Below, piece by piece: positions 26,006 to 34,182 of a stretch of 64,000 nt of DNA. Where the stretch lies: NCBI RefSeq assembly GCF_051201035.1, contig NZ_JBPODR010000006.1, forward strand, positions 1-64,000. Direction: 5' to 3'. The notes below the pieces were generated by a model. It had not been told where the DNA came from. It ran no database searches and saw nothing but the letters and a program-made list of their open reading frames with translations. The DNA comes from Thermoanaerobacterium thermosulfurigenes (GTDB taxonomy: Bacteria > Bacillota > Thermoanaerobacteria > Thermoanaerobacterales > Thermoanaerobacteraceae). The stretch's first letter is position 1. Every line of letters begins with the position of its first letter. The position numbers and the translations under genes were made by a program.

Positions 26006-27367
26006 TTACCCTATTGGCAATATGTCTATATCCGCACCATTTCTCATAAAAGTAACATATTTTACAGGCTCTTTTATCTTTCTAGATACATCGTCTATAG
26101 TTATTTTTGTTCCCGGATAAACCGTATCATATACTTTAATTATACCAAATGATTCATCATTATTTGAATTTAATTCTCTATATTCATCCAACAAGGACTT
26201 ATTCTCAGCTTCCAACTGTAACAAAGACTTAAGAGTTTTTTCATAAATGGCTCTTTTATCATCCGGCACACCTAATTTCGTTAAATATGAAACGATTTTA
26301 TTTAATCCGTCTATGGATTTTTCATTTTCAGATATTTTTTTAGATATTTCTTCTTTTCTCTTTCTCTTTTCAGGTGGTTCTCCGACTATTAACTCAGTAT
26401 GTACAAACATTTTAGAACCAACGTTTATTGCTTCTATTTCTCGTGTTGCTATAACTACACTGCCAACGATTACACCTTTGTTTCCAATTAACTTAACACA
26501 ACTATTTGTCTTCACTGTGCTGTACATTATGGCTTCACTTACGACATCATCTTCAGCTATTACTTCACAATTTTGTAAATACTTCGATACAACTTTCCCC
26601 CCTGAGATAATTTTTGCCTTACCATTGCCTTGAATGCCTTTATGAATTATTACATTTCCTTTCGCAGATATTGTAGAACCTTCTACAACACCATATATTT
26701 CCACATCTCCATCGCTTTCTATCTTATAACCAGAACTTATGTTGTTATAGATTTTAATGCTTGCAAAAGTTCTGACATTTCCTGTCGAAGCATTGACATC
26801 TTTTAACTCAATTATAGGATTTACATTTACTTTTTGATCTTTTTTAGAAATATGTCCATCAATAGAGGAATAAAGACATCCATCATTAATATATGTGTTT
26901 TTGCCTAATGGCAATTTTGCTTCTTTGCCTTTATTTGCTTTGACTATTTCTCCATTTACGTTCATACCGTCTATACCGTCTTCAGGATCTACCTTTCGGG
27001 CTATGATTTCATCCTTTTTCACACTTTTAAATATTTGCAGCTCTTTATAATCCACTCTTCCATCTTCAAGCACTTTTGGTTCAGCATTGCTCTCAAAATC
27101 GATTAAATACTCAACACGTCCATCTTTCCCATTTATAGGCTTTTTACCTTGTGCAATTAAATAACGTTCGTTAATATTGGGGGACTTGCAAATTTTATCG
27201 ATGACATTTTCAATTATCCCAAAAACTACGTTATGAGATCTTAAAAGCTCGTAAATATTATCTTTATTCAAAACAATACCATCGTTTGAAATATTTTCAA
27301 CTATTAAAAATGCGGCCATTTTGTCCGACGATATTTCCAATTTGCAAGAATATTTTAAATCACACAT
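26006..27367 (-). CDS. FapA (DUF342) family polymer-like protein
   Basis: The 453-residue protein matches the FapA/DUF342 family: an N-terminal domain, then a right-handed beta-helix-like region of short repeats (VEIYGVVEGSTISAKGNVII, GGKVVSKYLQNCEVIAEDD), followed by a coiled coil (about 330-400, EEISKKISENEKSI) and a small C-terminal domain. Such proteins occur often in flagellar or sigD-linked loci of Clostridia. The molecular role is not established; a membrane-associated scaffold has been suggested for relatives. It starts after GGGGGC downstream of sigD, so it is probably co-transcribed with the motility genes. Confidence 0.8.
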   Translation of the reverse strand: MCDLKYSCKLEISSDKMAAFLIVENISNDGIVLNKDNIYELLRSHNVVFGIIENVIDKICKSPNINERYLIAQGKKPINGKDGRVEYLIDFESNAEPKVLEDGRVDYKELQIFKSVKKDEIIARKVDPEDGIDGMNVNGEIVKANKGKEAKLPLGKNTYINDGCLYSSIDGHISKKDQKVNVNPIIELKDVNASTGNVRTFASIKIYNNISSGYKIESDGDVEIYGVVEGSTISAKGNVIIHKGIQGNGKAKIISGGKVVSKYLQNCEVIAEDDVVSEAIMYSTVKTNSCVKLIGNKGVIVGSVVIATREIEAINVGSKMFVHTELIVGEPPEKRKRKEEISKKISENEKSIDGLNKIVSYLTKLGVPDDKRAIYEKTLKSLLQLEAENKSLLDEYRELNSNNDESFGIIKVYDTVYPGTKITIDDVSRKIKEPVKYVTFMRNGADIDILPIG

Positions 27368-27392
27368 ATAAATGCCCCCAAATTTTTATTAG

Positions 27393-28133
27393 TTACAGCA
27401 AGTCACTTAGCTTTTCCTTTAACTTTTTTATGGCTTTTGAATGAATTTGTGATATTCTAGATTCCGTCAATCCCATTATTTTACTAATTTCTTTATAGTT
27501 CAAATCCTCATAGTAATACAATGAAATAATCAATCTTTCTTTTTCCTGTAGCGTATCAATAGCCTTAGAAATATTCTGCTTCAAGTCAAACATCATTACT
27601 TCATTTTCAGGATTTGTAACTTCGTTGTCTGTAATTGAAGTAATTTTCAAATTGTTCTCAATCACTTCATCTAAAGAACTTATGTAACCCGCATTCATAT
27701 AACTTAAAGTCTTTAAAACGTCATTTTTTGATAACTTTGTTGCCTCCATAATTTCTTCAATAGTAGGTTCTCTTTTGTATTCCTGTTCTAATTGTTCAAT
27801 TGTTTTTTCAATGCTTTTATATCGTTTTTTTAGACTTCTCGGAATCCAGTCTTTTTTTCTTAAATAATCAATTATCTCTCCCTTTATTCTTATCGACGCA
27901 TATGTCTCAAACTTTACACCCTTTGAAACATCATATTTATTAACTGCATCGATTAACCCAATCATTCCTTGGCTTATAAGATCATCAGTATCTTCTTTGC
28001 TTAATTCTGACAAGCAAATTCTCTTGACTATATGCTTAACAAGTGGCATATATTTGATTATGATGTCTTCCTTGGAACTTCCGTCTTTTTGCTTTTCATA
28101 TTTATCCCATAAGTCTTGTTCGAGTAGAGACAT
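27393..28133 (-). CDS. sigD: RNA polymerase sigma factor SigD/FliA (sigma-28)
   Basis: This sigma factor directs transcription of late flagellar, motility and often autolysin genes. The 246-residue protein has regions 2 (YMPLVKHIVKRI, DLISQGMIGLIDAVNKYDVSKGVKFETYASIRIKG), 3 (REPTIEEIMEATKLSKNDV) and 4 (LIISLYYYEDLNYKEISKIMGLTESRISQIHSKAI, with its helix-turn-helix). Region 1 is minimal, as in sigma-28 proteins. It lies at the end of the che block, as in Bacillus, where its place far from the promoter lowers expression and contributes to cell-to-cell variation in motility. The anti-sigma factor FlgM is not in this window. Confidence 0.96.
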   Translation of the reverse strand: MSLLEQDLWDKYEKQKDGSSKEDIIIKYMPLVKHIVKRICLSELSKEDTDDLISQGMIGLIDAVNKYDVSKGVKFETYASIRIKGEIIDYLRKKDWIPRSLKKRYKSIEKTIEQLEQEYKREPTIEEIMEATKLSKNDVLKTLSYMNAGYISSLDEVIENNLKITSITDNEVTNPENEVMMFDLKQNISKAIDTLQEKERLIISLYYYEDLNYKEISKIMGLTESRISQIHSKAIKKLKEKLSDLL

Positions 28134-28155
28134 TTTTAAACATTCCTTTCCTACC

Positions 28156-28644
28156 CTAAATAAATTTTACACCATGTCCGATTGTTTTAATTAACAGCTT
28201 GCCACTTTCGCAGTCAAATTCAATTGTACGACCATAATTACCACCTGTATCTTCTGAAACCAATGGTATGTTTAAAGACGATAAAACTTCTTTAGTAGCA
28301 ATTACATTGCGGGCACCTATATTCATAATATCCAAGTTTGCCTTTGTTGCAAACATTTGAGCGCCACCTGCTATTTTACTTATTATGTACTTTCTGTCAG
28401 CACCTAACTCTAACATCATATCTATCAATGCTGTGATACCTGTATCGGCAAATTTAAGTTTATTTGAGTTGTTTTTACTTTGATCGCTATATGGCAACAT
28501 AATGTGGACAAGCCCAGATATTTTACTTACTTTGTCATATAGGACAATACCCACACATGACCCAAGACCGACTGTAACCAATTTGCTTGGACACTTTGCA
28601 ACTCTTGCATCGGCCATTCCTACTCTAAATGTAAAATTATCCAT
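28156..28644 (-). CDS. cheD: Chemoreceptor glutamine deamidase CheD
   Basis: CheD deamidates glutamines on chemoreceptors and, when bound to CheC, is part of a feedback loop of adaptation. The 162-residue protein carries the catalytic pair in GLGSCVGI (Cys30) and GLVHIMLP (His47), plus the later KIAGGAQMF and GGNYGRTIEFD motifs. The start overlaps the cheC stop codon by 8 bases, consistent with a stable CheC-CheD pair. Without CheB in this window, CheD is the only receptor-modifying enzyme encoded here. Confidence 0.95.
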   Translation of the reverse strand: MDNFTFRVGMADARVAKCPSKLVTVGLGSCVGIVLYDKVSKISGLVHIMLPYSDQSKNNSNKLKFADTGITALIDMMLELGADRKYIISKIAGGAQMFATKANLDIMNIGARNVIATKEVLSSLNIPLVSEDTGGNYGRTIEFDCESGKLLIKTIGHGVKFI

Positions 28645-29251
28645 CTAATTCAACTCCAAGTGCGTTAAGTATTTTATCAAATGATTCTATATCAGGTATA
28701 AGAAAGAAATCGCCTTTTATTAATTTATTTCCTTCAAAAAACTCTGTCTCAATAAACAAAATTTTATCAGATAATTCACTAAATTTAATCGCAGGAACAC
28801 TTAATATAGCACCTGCCATATCAATGCTGATTGCAGGAGGTGATATTTTCATGTCCAAATTTGTCAATGTAGACAGCGAAGACACATAACTCCCTGCCAT
28901 AATATTGCCTATTTCTTCTAATGCTGATTTTTCGATTTCTGTAAATTCATCGCCAACATTGACTCCCATCAAATATTGAATCAAATAAGAAGCACTTTCA
29001 ATATCTAAAGAAAATAAAATATTGCCATTCACACTTCCTTCAAGATCAAAATATATTCCCACAATAATAGTGTCGGCAAGTCCAAATATATCCTGTACTT
29101 CGTTTAATTCCATCAGTCGTACAGTAGGGATTTTCATATCTATTTTTTTGCCTATCAAAGATGCTAAAGCTGTTATAGCGTTTCCTGAGCCTATATTTCC
29201 AAGCTCTTTAAGTACATCGATGTATGTCTCATTTATCTTATTTATATTCAT
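28637..29251 (-). CDS. cheC: CheC, CheY-P phosphatase
   Basis: CheC dephosphorylates CheY-P and is stimulated by CheD. Both phosphatase motifs are visible in the 204 residues: ELGNIGSGNAITALASL near 15-31 and LEEIGNIMAGSYVSSLS near 110, each with the Glu-x2-Asn pair. The family pseudo-two-fold is clear. It begins with the overlapping ATGA at the cheW stop (4 bases) and continues into cheD. FliY, also in this operon, has two comparable motifs, so CheY-P removal has at least two routes. Confidence 0.95.
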   Translation of the reverse strand: MNINKINETYIDVLKELGNIGSGNAITALASLIGKKIDMKIPTVRLMELNEVQDIFGLADTIIVGIYFDLEGSVNGNILFSLDIESASYLIQYLMGVNVGDEFTEIEKSALEEIGNIMAGSYVSSLSTLTNLDMKISPPAISIDMAGAILSVPAIKFSELSDKILFIETEFFEGNKLIKGDFFLIPDIESFDKILNALGVELDG

Positions 29252-29682
29252 ATCTTCACTTCCTGCTGAGTAGTCAATTTGTCTATATCAAAAAGCATCA
29301 ATATCCTGTTTCCTACCTTTCCTATTCGCCCAATAAAACTTTCCTTTTTGTATAAATTACTGTTAACATCTATCGAATCTATACTTTCATCATTTATTTC
29401 TACAACTTCATTAGCATTATCTACAATAATTCCTATTACAATATCGTTATTCTTTATGATGACTATTCTTGTATCGTCGTCATAATTGACTTCGTCTAAT
29501 TTTAACAACATTCTAATTGAAATGACAGGAATTATCTCGCCTCTCAAATTTATGACACCTTTTACAAATGAAGGCGCTTTTGGAACTCTTGTTATCTTAG
29601 TAATTTTTTCAATGGATTGTACTTTATCTATTTCTATTCCGTATTCTTCACCGCCTAATTTAGTCACGACAAACATACTCAT
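29248..29682 (-). CDS. cheW: Chemotaxis coupling protein CheW
   Basis: CheW connects chemoreceptors to CheA. The 144-residue protein is a single SH3-pair CheW domain with EYGIEIDKVQSIEKITKITRVP, SFVKGVINLRGEIIPVI and the conserved IGRIGKVGNRILMLFDIDKL at the end. I use the ATG at 29682, eight bases after a strong GGAGG, and not the TTG two codons upstream. It lies between cheA and cheC, the standard place. Confidence 0.96.
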   Translation of the reverse strand: MSMFVVTKLGGEEYGIEIDKVQSIEKITKITRVPKAPSFVKGVINLRGEIIPVISIRMLLKLDEVNYDDDTRIVIIKNNDIVIGIIVDNANEVVEINDESIDSIDVNSNLYKKESFIGRIGKVGNRILMLFDIDKLTTQQEVKI

Positions 29683-29703
29683 ATGCAACGCCTCCTTCTT
29701 CTT

Positions 29704-31665
29704 TTAAAATAAATTATTAGAATCTATTATTAAAGCTACTTGCCCATCTCCCAATATTGTTGCACCAGCAATTATTTTTACATTACTTAAATATTTACCT
29801 AATGGTTTTATTACTATTTCCTGCTGCCCTATAAGTTCATCAACACTACATGCAGCCAAATTGTCACCTTTTTTTATAATCACACATATAAACTCATCAT
29901 TATCTTCATTAGACTCAACATCTAAAATATTGTGCAATCTTATCAATGGAATTACTTTTCCTCTGTACATGACAACTTCCTTACCCTGTACTAAATGCAC
30001 TTCGTTCTTATTTTTGTTTACAATTTCCGATATTGAATTTAATGGGAATGCGTACTTTTCGTTTCCAACCATCACTAACAATGCCTGAATTATAGCCAAA
30101 GTCAATGGCAATTTTATTATAAACTTTGTTCCCTTATCTTTTTCTGTTTTGACTTCTATAGAACCGTTCAAAGATTCTATTTTGTTTTTAACTACATCAA
30201 GTCCTACCCCTCTACCTGATATATCAGATATCTTGTCAGAAGTGCTGAATCCAGGTTCAAATAACAATCTTATTAATTTTTCGTTTGACAACTCATTAGC
30301 TTCCTCATCGGATAGCATACCTTTTTCATAAGCTTTCTTTTTCACCTTTTCAAAGTTAATACCAGAACCATCGTCACTTACTTCAATTATTACATTATTT
30401 CCTTCATGATACGCCTTAAGATTTATAATGCCAGTCTCTGGTTTACCCTTTCTCATTCTTAATTCAGGTGTTTCTACACCATGATCTATAGAATTTCTTA
30501 TTAAATGTACTAATGGATCACCTATTTCATCTATTACAGTCCTGTCAACTTCAGTATCCTGTCCAAACATATTTAATGTGATTTTTTTATTAAGCTCTCG
30601 AGATAAATCCCTTACCATTCTTGGGAAACGGTTGAAAACTCTTTCCACTGGTACCATTCTTACCTTCATCACAGCATCATGAAGATTTGTAGTTATTCTC
30701 TCGAGATACTCAATCGTTGCAATAGTGTCAGGATTTTTTTCGCTTGATTCCAATCCTTCTAACCGTGTTTTTATTATTATTAATTCGCTTACTAAATTCA
30801 TCAAATTGTCTAATCTCTCAATATCTACTCTAACGCTTTTATTTGTCTTATTATGTTTTATTTGATCATCGTTATTTGTATTAACCGTCTTTTCGAAATT
30901 CTTATTATCTTTTATTTCTTTGGAATACAATATTTCTTCGATATTTATTTCCTGTATTTCTGATATTGCAGTTAATTTTGACTTTACAAAGTCTTTATCA
31001 TGTTTGCTAATCAAATGAACGGTAAATCTATCGTCAAATTTTTCATCTTCTATATCTTCTACTGAAGGCTTAGAATCTATAATATCGCCTAAATTATCCA
31101 ATGTATTAAATACTATAAAAGCTCTTGCAGACTTCATCACGCAATTTTTATCAATAACTACTTCAATACTATACGTTTTATAACCTTGAGATGCTGCTTT
31201 CTCAATTATATCTTTCTCGTACAAATTCACTTCATTGCTGGTATAAGCTTTGGATTCTTCACTATTATTGGTTACGTAAATTTCCTCATTTGAATTGCCA
31301 TTTTCCAACAATTTAAGCAAATTGTCAATGTCATACGCATCATCACCACTTTGAGATATTTTTCCAATCATAGAACTTAAAGCATCCATGCATTTAAACA
31401 ATACATCCATTAAATTGCTGGAAACTTTCAATGAATTATTTCTAATTTCTTGAAAAACATCTTCCATCTTATGAGTCAATTTTGTCATGTTTTCAAAGCC
31501 CATTGTGGCTGCCATTCCCTTTAGGGTATGGGCGGATCTAAATATTTCATCTACAATATGTGAATCTTCAGGATTTTTTTCAAGCTGAAGAAGATTTTCA
31601 TTTAAGCTCTCAATGTGTTCTTCAGATTCCTCCAAAAATATCTCTAAGTATTGATTTGTATCCAT
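29704..31665 (-). CDS. cheA: Chemotaxis histidine kinase CheA
   Basis: CheA autophosphorylates in response to receptors and passes phosphate to CheY. The 653 residues hold P1 with the phospho-site in SAHTLKGMAATMGF (His46), a P2 CheY-docking region (about 160-250), the P3 dimerisation helices (about 275-335, RLDNLMNLVSELII), the P4 ATPase with LIRNSIDHGVETP, DDGSGI and SGRGVGLDVV, and a C-terminal P5 CheW-like domain. All kinase boxes are intact. The ATG follows AAAGGAGG. It follows the PilZ gene where cheB would precede it in Bacillus. Confidence 0.97.
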   Translation of the reverse strand: MDTNQYLEIFLEESEEHIESLNENLLQLEKNPEDSHIVDEIFRSAHTLKGMAATMGFENMTKLTHKMEDVFQEIRNNSLKVSSNLMDVLFKCMDALSSMIGKISQSGDDAYDIDNLLKLLENGNSNEEIYVTNNSEESKAYTSNEVNLYEKDIIEKAASQGYKTYSIEVVIDKNCVMKSARAFIVFNTLDNLGDIIDSKPSVEDIEDEKFDDRFTVHLISKHDKDFVKSKLTAISEIQEINIEEILYSKEIKDNKNFEKTVNTNNDDQIKHNKTNKSVRVDIERLDNLMNLVSELIIIKTRLEGLESSEKNPDTIATIEYLERITTNLHDAVMKVRMVPVERVFNRFPRMVRDLSRELNKKITLNMFGQDTEVDRTVIDEIGDPLVHLIRNSIDHGVETPELRMRKGKPETGIINLKAYHEGNNVIIEVSDDGSGINFEKVKKKAYEKGMLSDEEANELSNEKLIRLLFEPGFSTSDKISDISGRGVGLDVVKNKIESLNGSIEVKTEKDKGTKFIIKLPLTLAIIQALLVMVGNEKYAFPLNSISEIVNKNKNEVHLVQGKEVVMYRGKVIPLIRLHNILDVESNEDNDEFICVIIKKGDNLAACSVDELIGQQEIVIKPLGKYLSNVKIIAGATILGDGQVALIIDSNNLF

Positions 31666-31687
31666 CCTATTTTCCTCCTTTTTACAT

Positions 31688-32317
31688 TTAAAAGTTTATC
31701 TGCTGTCTTTTTAATCGTCTTTGCTCTTTAAAAATAAATGATATTATCTTTTCTCTTACTCTATCTTGTATATCGACATATTGAGCGGCTATTTCATATC
31801 CATCATCAAAATAGTTACACCTTACCACTTTACATTTTTGGACCAATTCATCAGTTTCATTACTTAGCTTAACATAACAAATTATTTCTGTCCCTACGTC
31901 TACTTTTTTCTTAACCTTTGCCCTAAAGCCACCGCCACTTATATCCTTTATGACACCTTTCTCGAAAGTCTCATCATCTTCATGTAGCTTATACTTAAAT
32001 TCCATTATTTTTTCTAATCTAAAAAATTGTCTTCTTTGCAACTTCTCTATATCAGTTACCCTTTTTAATTGTATAAACGACAAATTGCCGAAAAATCTAT
32101 TTATGACTATTCCATCAAAAGTAAATAATCCATCCTTGTTAAAAAAGATGACATTAACTTTTGAACCAATCCTTATTGGAACAAAGTGTCCATTATGTAT
32201 CGGCGTTTCCACAAGCAATGTACCATCTGCAGATACATCGTCAACTTTTGACACATATTTGTTGCTACTTTTGCCAATACTTATTTCGATCTTTTGCCCT
32301 GGCTTTATGTTAACCAT
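31688..32317 (-). CDS. PilZ domain flagellar brake protein, YcgR/YpfB type
   Basis: The 209-residue protein has an N-terminal YcgR-like domain (KPGQKIEISIGKSSN onward) and a C-terminal PilZ domain. The two c-di-GMP-binding motifs are present: the Arg-rich RRQFFRLE near residue 98-105 and DISGGGFRAK near 130. Bacillus YpfB/DgrA and Escherichia YcgR bind c-di-GMP and slow or stop flagella. I use the ATG at 32317, preceded by GGTGGAGG, which overlaps flhG by 8 bases. It fills the position of cheB in the Bacillus operon. The function as a brake is inferred from family and location. Confidence 0.88.
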   Translation of the reverse strand: MVNIKPGQKIEISIGKSSNKYVSKVDDVSADGTLLVETPIHNGHFVPIRIGSKVNVIFFNKDGLFTFDGIVINRFFGNLSFIQLKRVTDIEKLQRRQFFRLEKIMEFKYKLHEDDETFEKGVIKDISGGGFRAKVKKKVDVGTEIICYVKLSNETDELVQKCKVVRCNYFDDGYEIAAQYVDIQDRVREKIISFIFKEQRRLKRQQINF

Positions 32318-33167
32318 TATTAATGCCTCCACCATTCAAAAACATTTTTCTAAATATTCCGAGAAGCCCTTCTTTCTTTTTATCCGTCTTATAATTTGTA
32401 AGGACTTCGGCAATTTTCGCGATATCTTTTGAAGGCTTACTATACTGATACTTTAGCACAATAGGAATTTGCATTTTTATACATTCGCTTATTTTGGCAT
32501 CTTCATGTACAAAACCAAGATTAATTATTGAAGCGCCCAAAAAGTTAATAAGTGCATTGTTAAGCCTTTCATAAACAGAAACATATTCGCTTTGATTAGC
32601 AACTTTATTAACTATTAAATACAAATTTTTATCGCTTAAGTCATTAATTGTTTTAATAAGTATGTAAGCATCCATTATGGCAGTTGGCTCTGGTGTGGTT
32701 ACAATTATCACATCATCTGACATATCTATAAAACTTTTTACCGTTTTATTAATTCCAGCTCCAGTATCAACAATTATATAGTCGAAGTAATTATCTAATA
32801 TTTTAATATTGTTAAAAAATACATTTAGATCTATATTGCCATTTACTAAATCAAAATTTCCTCCTGTTGAAATAAATTTCACCCCAACAGGTCCATCATT
32901 TATGACATCAACGATCTTTTTGTTCCCATACAGCACATCGTACAATGTATAATTTGACACAACACCTAACTCTATCTCTGCATTAGAAAACCCTATATCA
33001 GCATCAACAATTAAAACTTTATACCCAATCTTTTTTAGCGCTATAGATAGATTAACAGAAATGCATGTTTTCCCAGTTCCTCCTTTTCCACCTGTAACGG
33101 TTATGACTCTGCATCTTTTTGCATTGTTTTGTTGAAATAGATACCTAAGCCTCTCCGCCTGATCCAT
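32310..33167 (-). CDS. flhG: FlhG (YlxH), MinD-like ATPase controlling flagellar number
   Basis: FlhG regulates flagellar number and placement with FlhF. The 285-residue protein begins with DQAERLRYLF, the DQAxxLR-type motif that stimulates the FlhF GTPase, then has a deviant Walker A motif GKGGTGKT at 27-34, VDADIGFSNAEIELG and VDTGAGI (Walker B region). A C-terminal amphipathic helix (GLLGIFRKMFL) would bind the membrane. It follows flhF by one base and overlaps the PilZ gene at its end. Confidence 0.94.
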   Translation of the reverse strand: MDQAERLRYLFQQNNAKRCRVITVTGGKGGTGKTCISVNLSIALKKIGYKVLIVDADIGFSNAEIELGVVSNYTLYDVLYGNKKIVDVINDGPVGVKFISTGGNFDLVNGNIDLNVFFNNIKILDNYFDYIIVDTGAGINKTVKSFIDMSDDVIIVTTPEPTAIMDAYILIKTINDLSDKNLYLIVNKVANQSEYVSVYERLNNALINFLGASIINLGFVHEDAKISECIKMQIPIVLKYQYSKPSKDIAKIAEVLTNYKTDKKKEGLLGIFRKMFLNGGGINNG

Positions 33168-33168
33168 G

Positions 33169-34182
33169 TTAATTCCCCTTTAAAATATTTTGTGCAATCA
33201 TTTTACTATCAGCTAAACTAATATCATCAGGTACCATCTGACCATCTGTTACGTATGATACAGACTTTTTTGAGTAGTATATTGAATTTAAAATAACACT
33301 ATAATTATCTGTCTCATCTAACTTAGTAAAAAGAAGATTGTACTCATCTATAAAGTCGTACGATTTTATAATTTTTTTAATATCGCTGTTTTTTGTAGCT
33401 GCGCTTAGGCAAAGATAAACTTCGTCATAGGTACCATACTGCAAAAAGGTTTTTAATTCCTGCATTTTCTTAGAATCAGTATGACTTCTTCCAGCAGTAT
33501 CAATCAAAACCACATCGTATTTGCTTATTTCACCTTCCAATCGATTTAAATCAAAAATATTGTTAACTACCATTACAGGTACACCTAAAATCTCACCATA
33601 AATTTTTAATTGTTCTGCGCCAGCAATTCTAAATATATCCGCAGTTATTAACAATACTTTTTTCTTTTCCCTCAAAATTAGATTAGAAGCAATTTTTGCA
33701 ATCGTCGTCGTTTTACCGACACCTGTAGGTCCAATAAAAACAGCACGTTTTTTCTCGTTCAAGCCGGTTATTTTCTTTGGAGGACCAATAAAATTTACAA
33801 TTCTCTTTTGCAATGTCTCTAAATTGCTATCCGAAACCTCATTTATACCATCAGTCAGAATTTTCGACAATTTATCATCAACGCCTCTTGAAACAAGTTC
33901 ATAGGCCAGATCTTTTTTACTTTCATCCTTTATTTCATTATGTTTAAACTCTCTTAGAAGCGACTTGATTTCATACAAATCTTTAATAAACAGATCTCTT
34001 TCATCAATTTTGTTTTCTTCTACTGCAGCTACAACTTCAACTTTTTTCTTTTTAAATAGGCCTCTCAATCCTCTTTCTTTGTAACTGCTCTGTTGCAATA
34101 TTACCGCATCGCTACCCATTTCAGCTTTAATAAGTTTTAAAGCATCTTGATAATTATCTGCAATATATCGCTTAACTTTCAC
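33169..34182 (-). CDS. flhF: FlhF, SRP-type GTPase
   Basis: FlhF is the third SRP-family GTPase, which helps select the site of flagellar assembly. The 337-residue form has a basic N-terminal region (MKVKRYIADNYQDALKLI), an N domain, and the G domain with GPTGVGKTTTIAKIA near 150, LLITADIFRIAGAEQLKIY, and VVLIDTAGRSHTD. It starts with GTG after CGGTGA and overlaps flhA by 11 bases. The linker between the B and N domains is short, hence the protein is somewhat smaller than the 366-residue Bacillus version. Confidence 0.95.
   Translation of the reverse strand: MKVKRYIADNYQDALKLIKAEMGSDAVILQQSSYKERGLRGLFKKKKVEVVAAVEENKIDERDLFIKDLYEIKSLLREFKHNEIKDESKKDLAYELVSRGVDDKLSKILTDGINEVSDSNLETLQKRIVNFIGPPKKITGLNEKKRAVFIGPTGVGKTTTIAKIASNLILREKKKVLLITADIFRIAGAEQLKIYGEILGVPVMVVNNIFDLNRLEGEISKYDVVLIDTAGRSHTDSKKMQELKTFLQYGTYDEVYLCLSAATKNSDIKKIIKSYDFIDEYNLLFTKLDETDNYSVILNSIYYSKKSVSYVTDGQMVPDDISLADSKMIAQNILKGN

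Noticed and set aside
31950..32432. 160-codon open frame on the plus strand over the PilZ gene and flhG
   Set aside because: Antisense to two recognised genes; no recognisable protein family.
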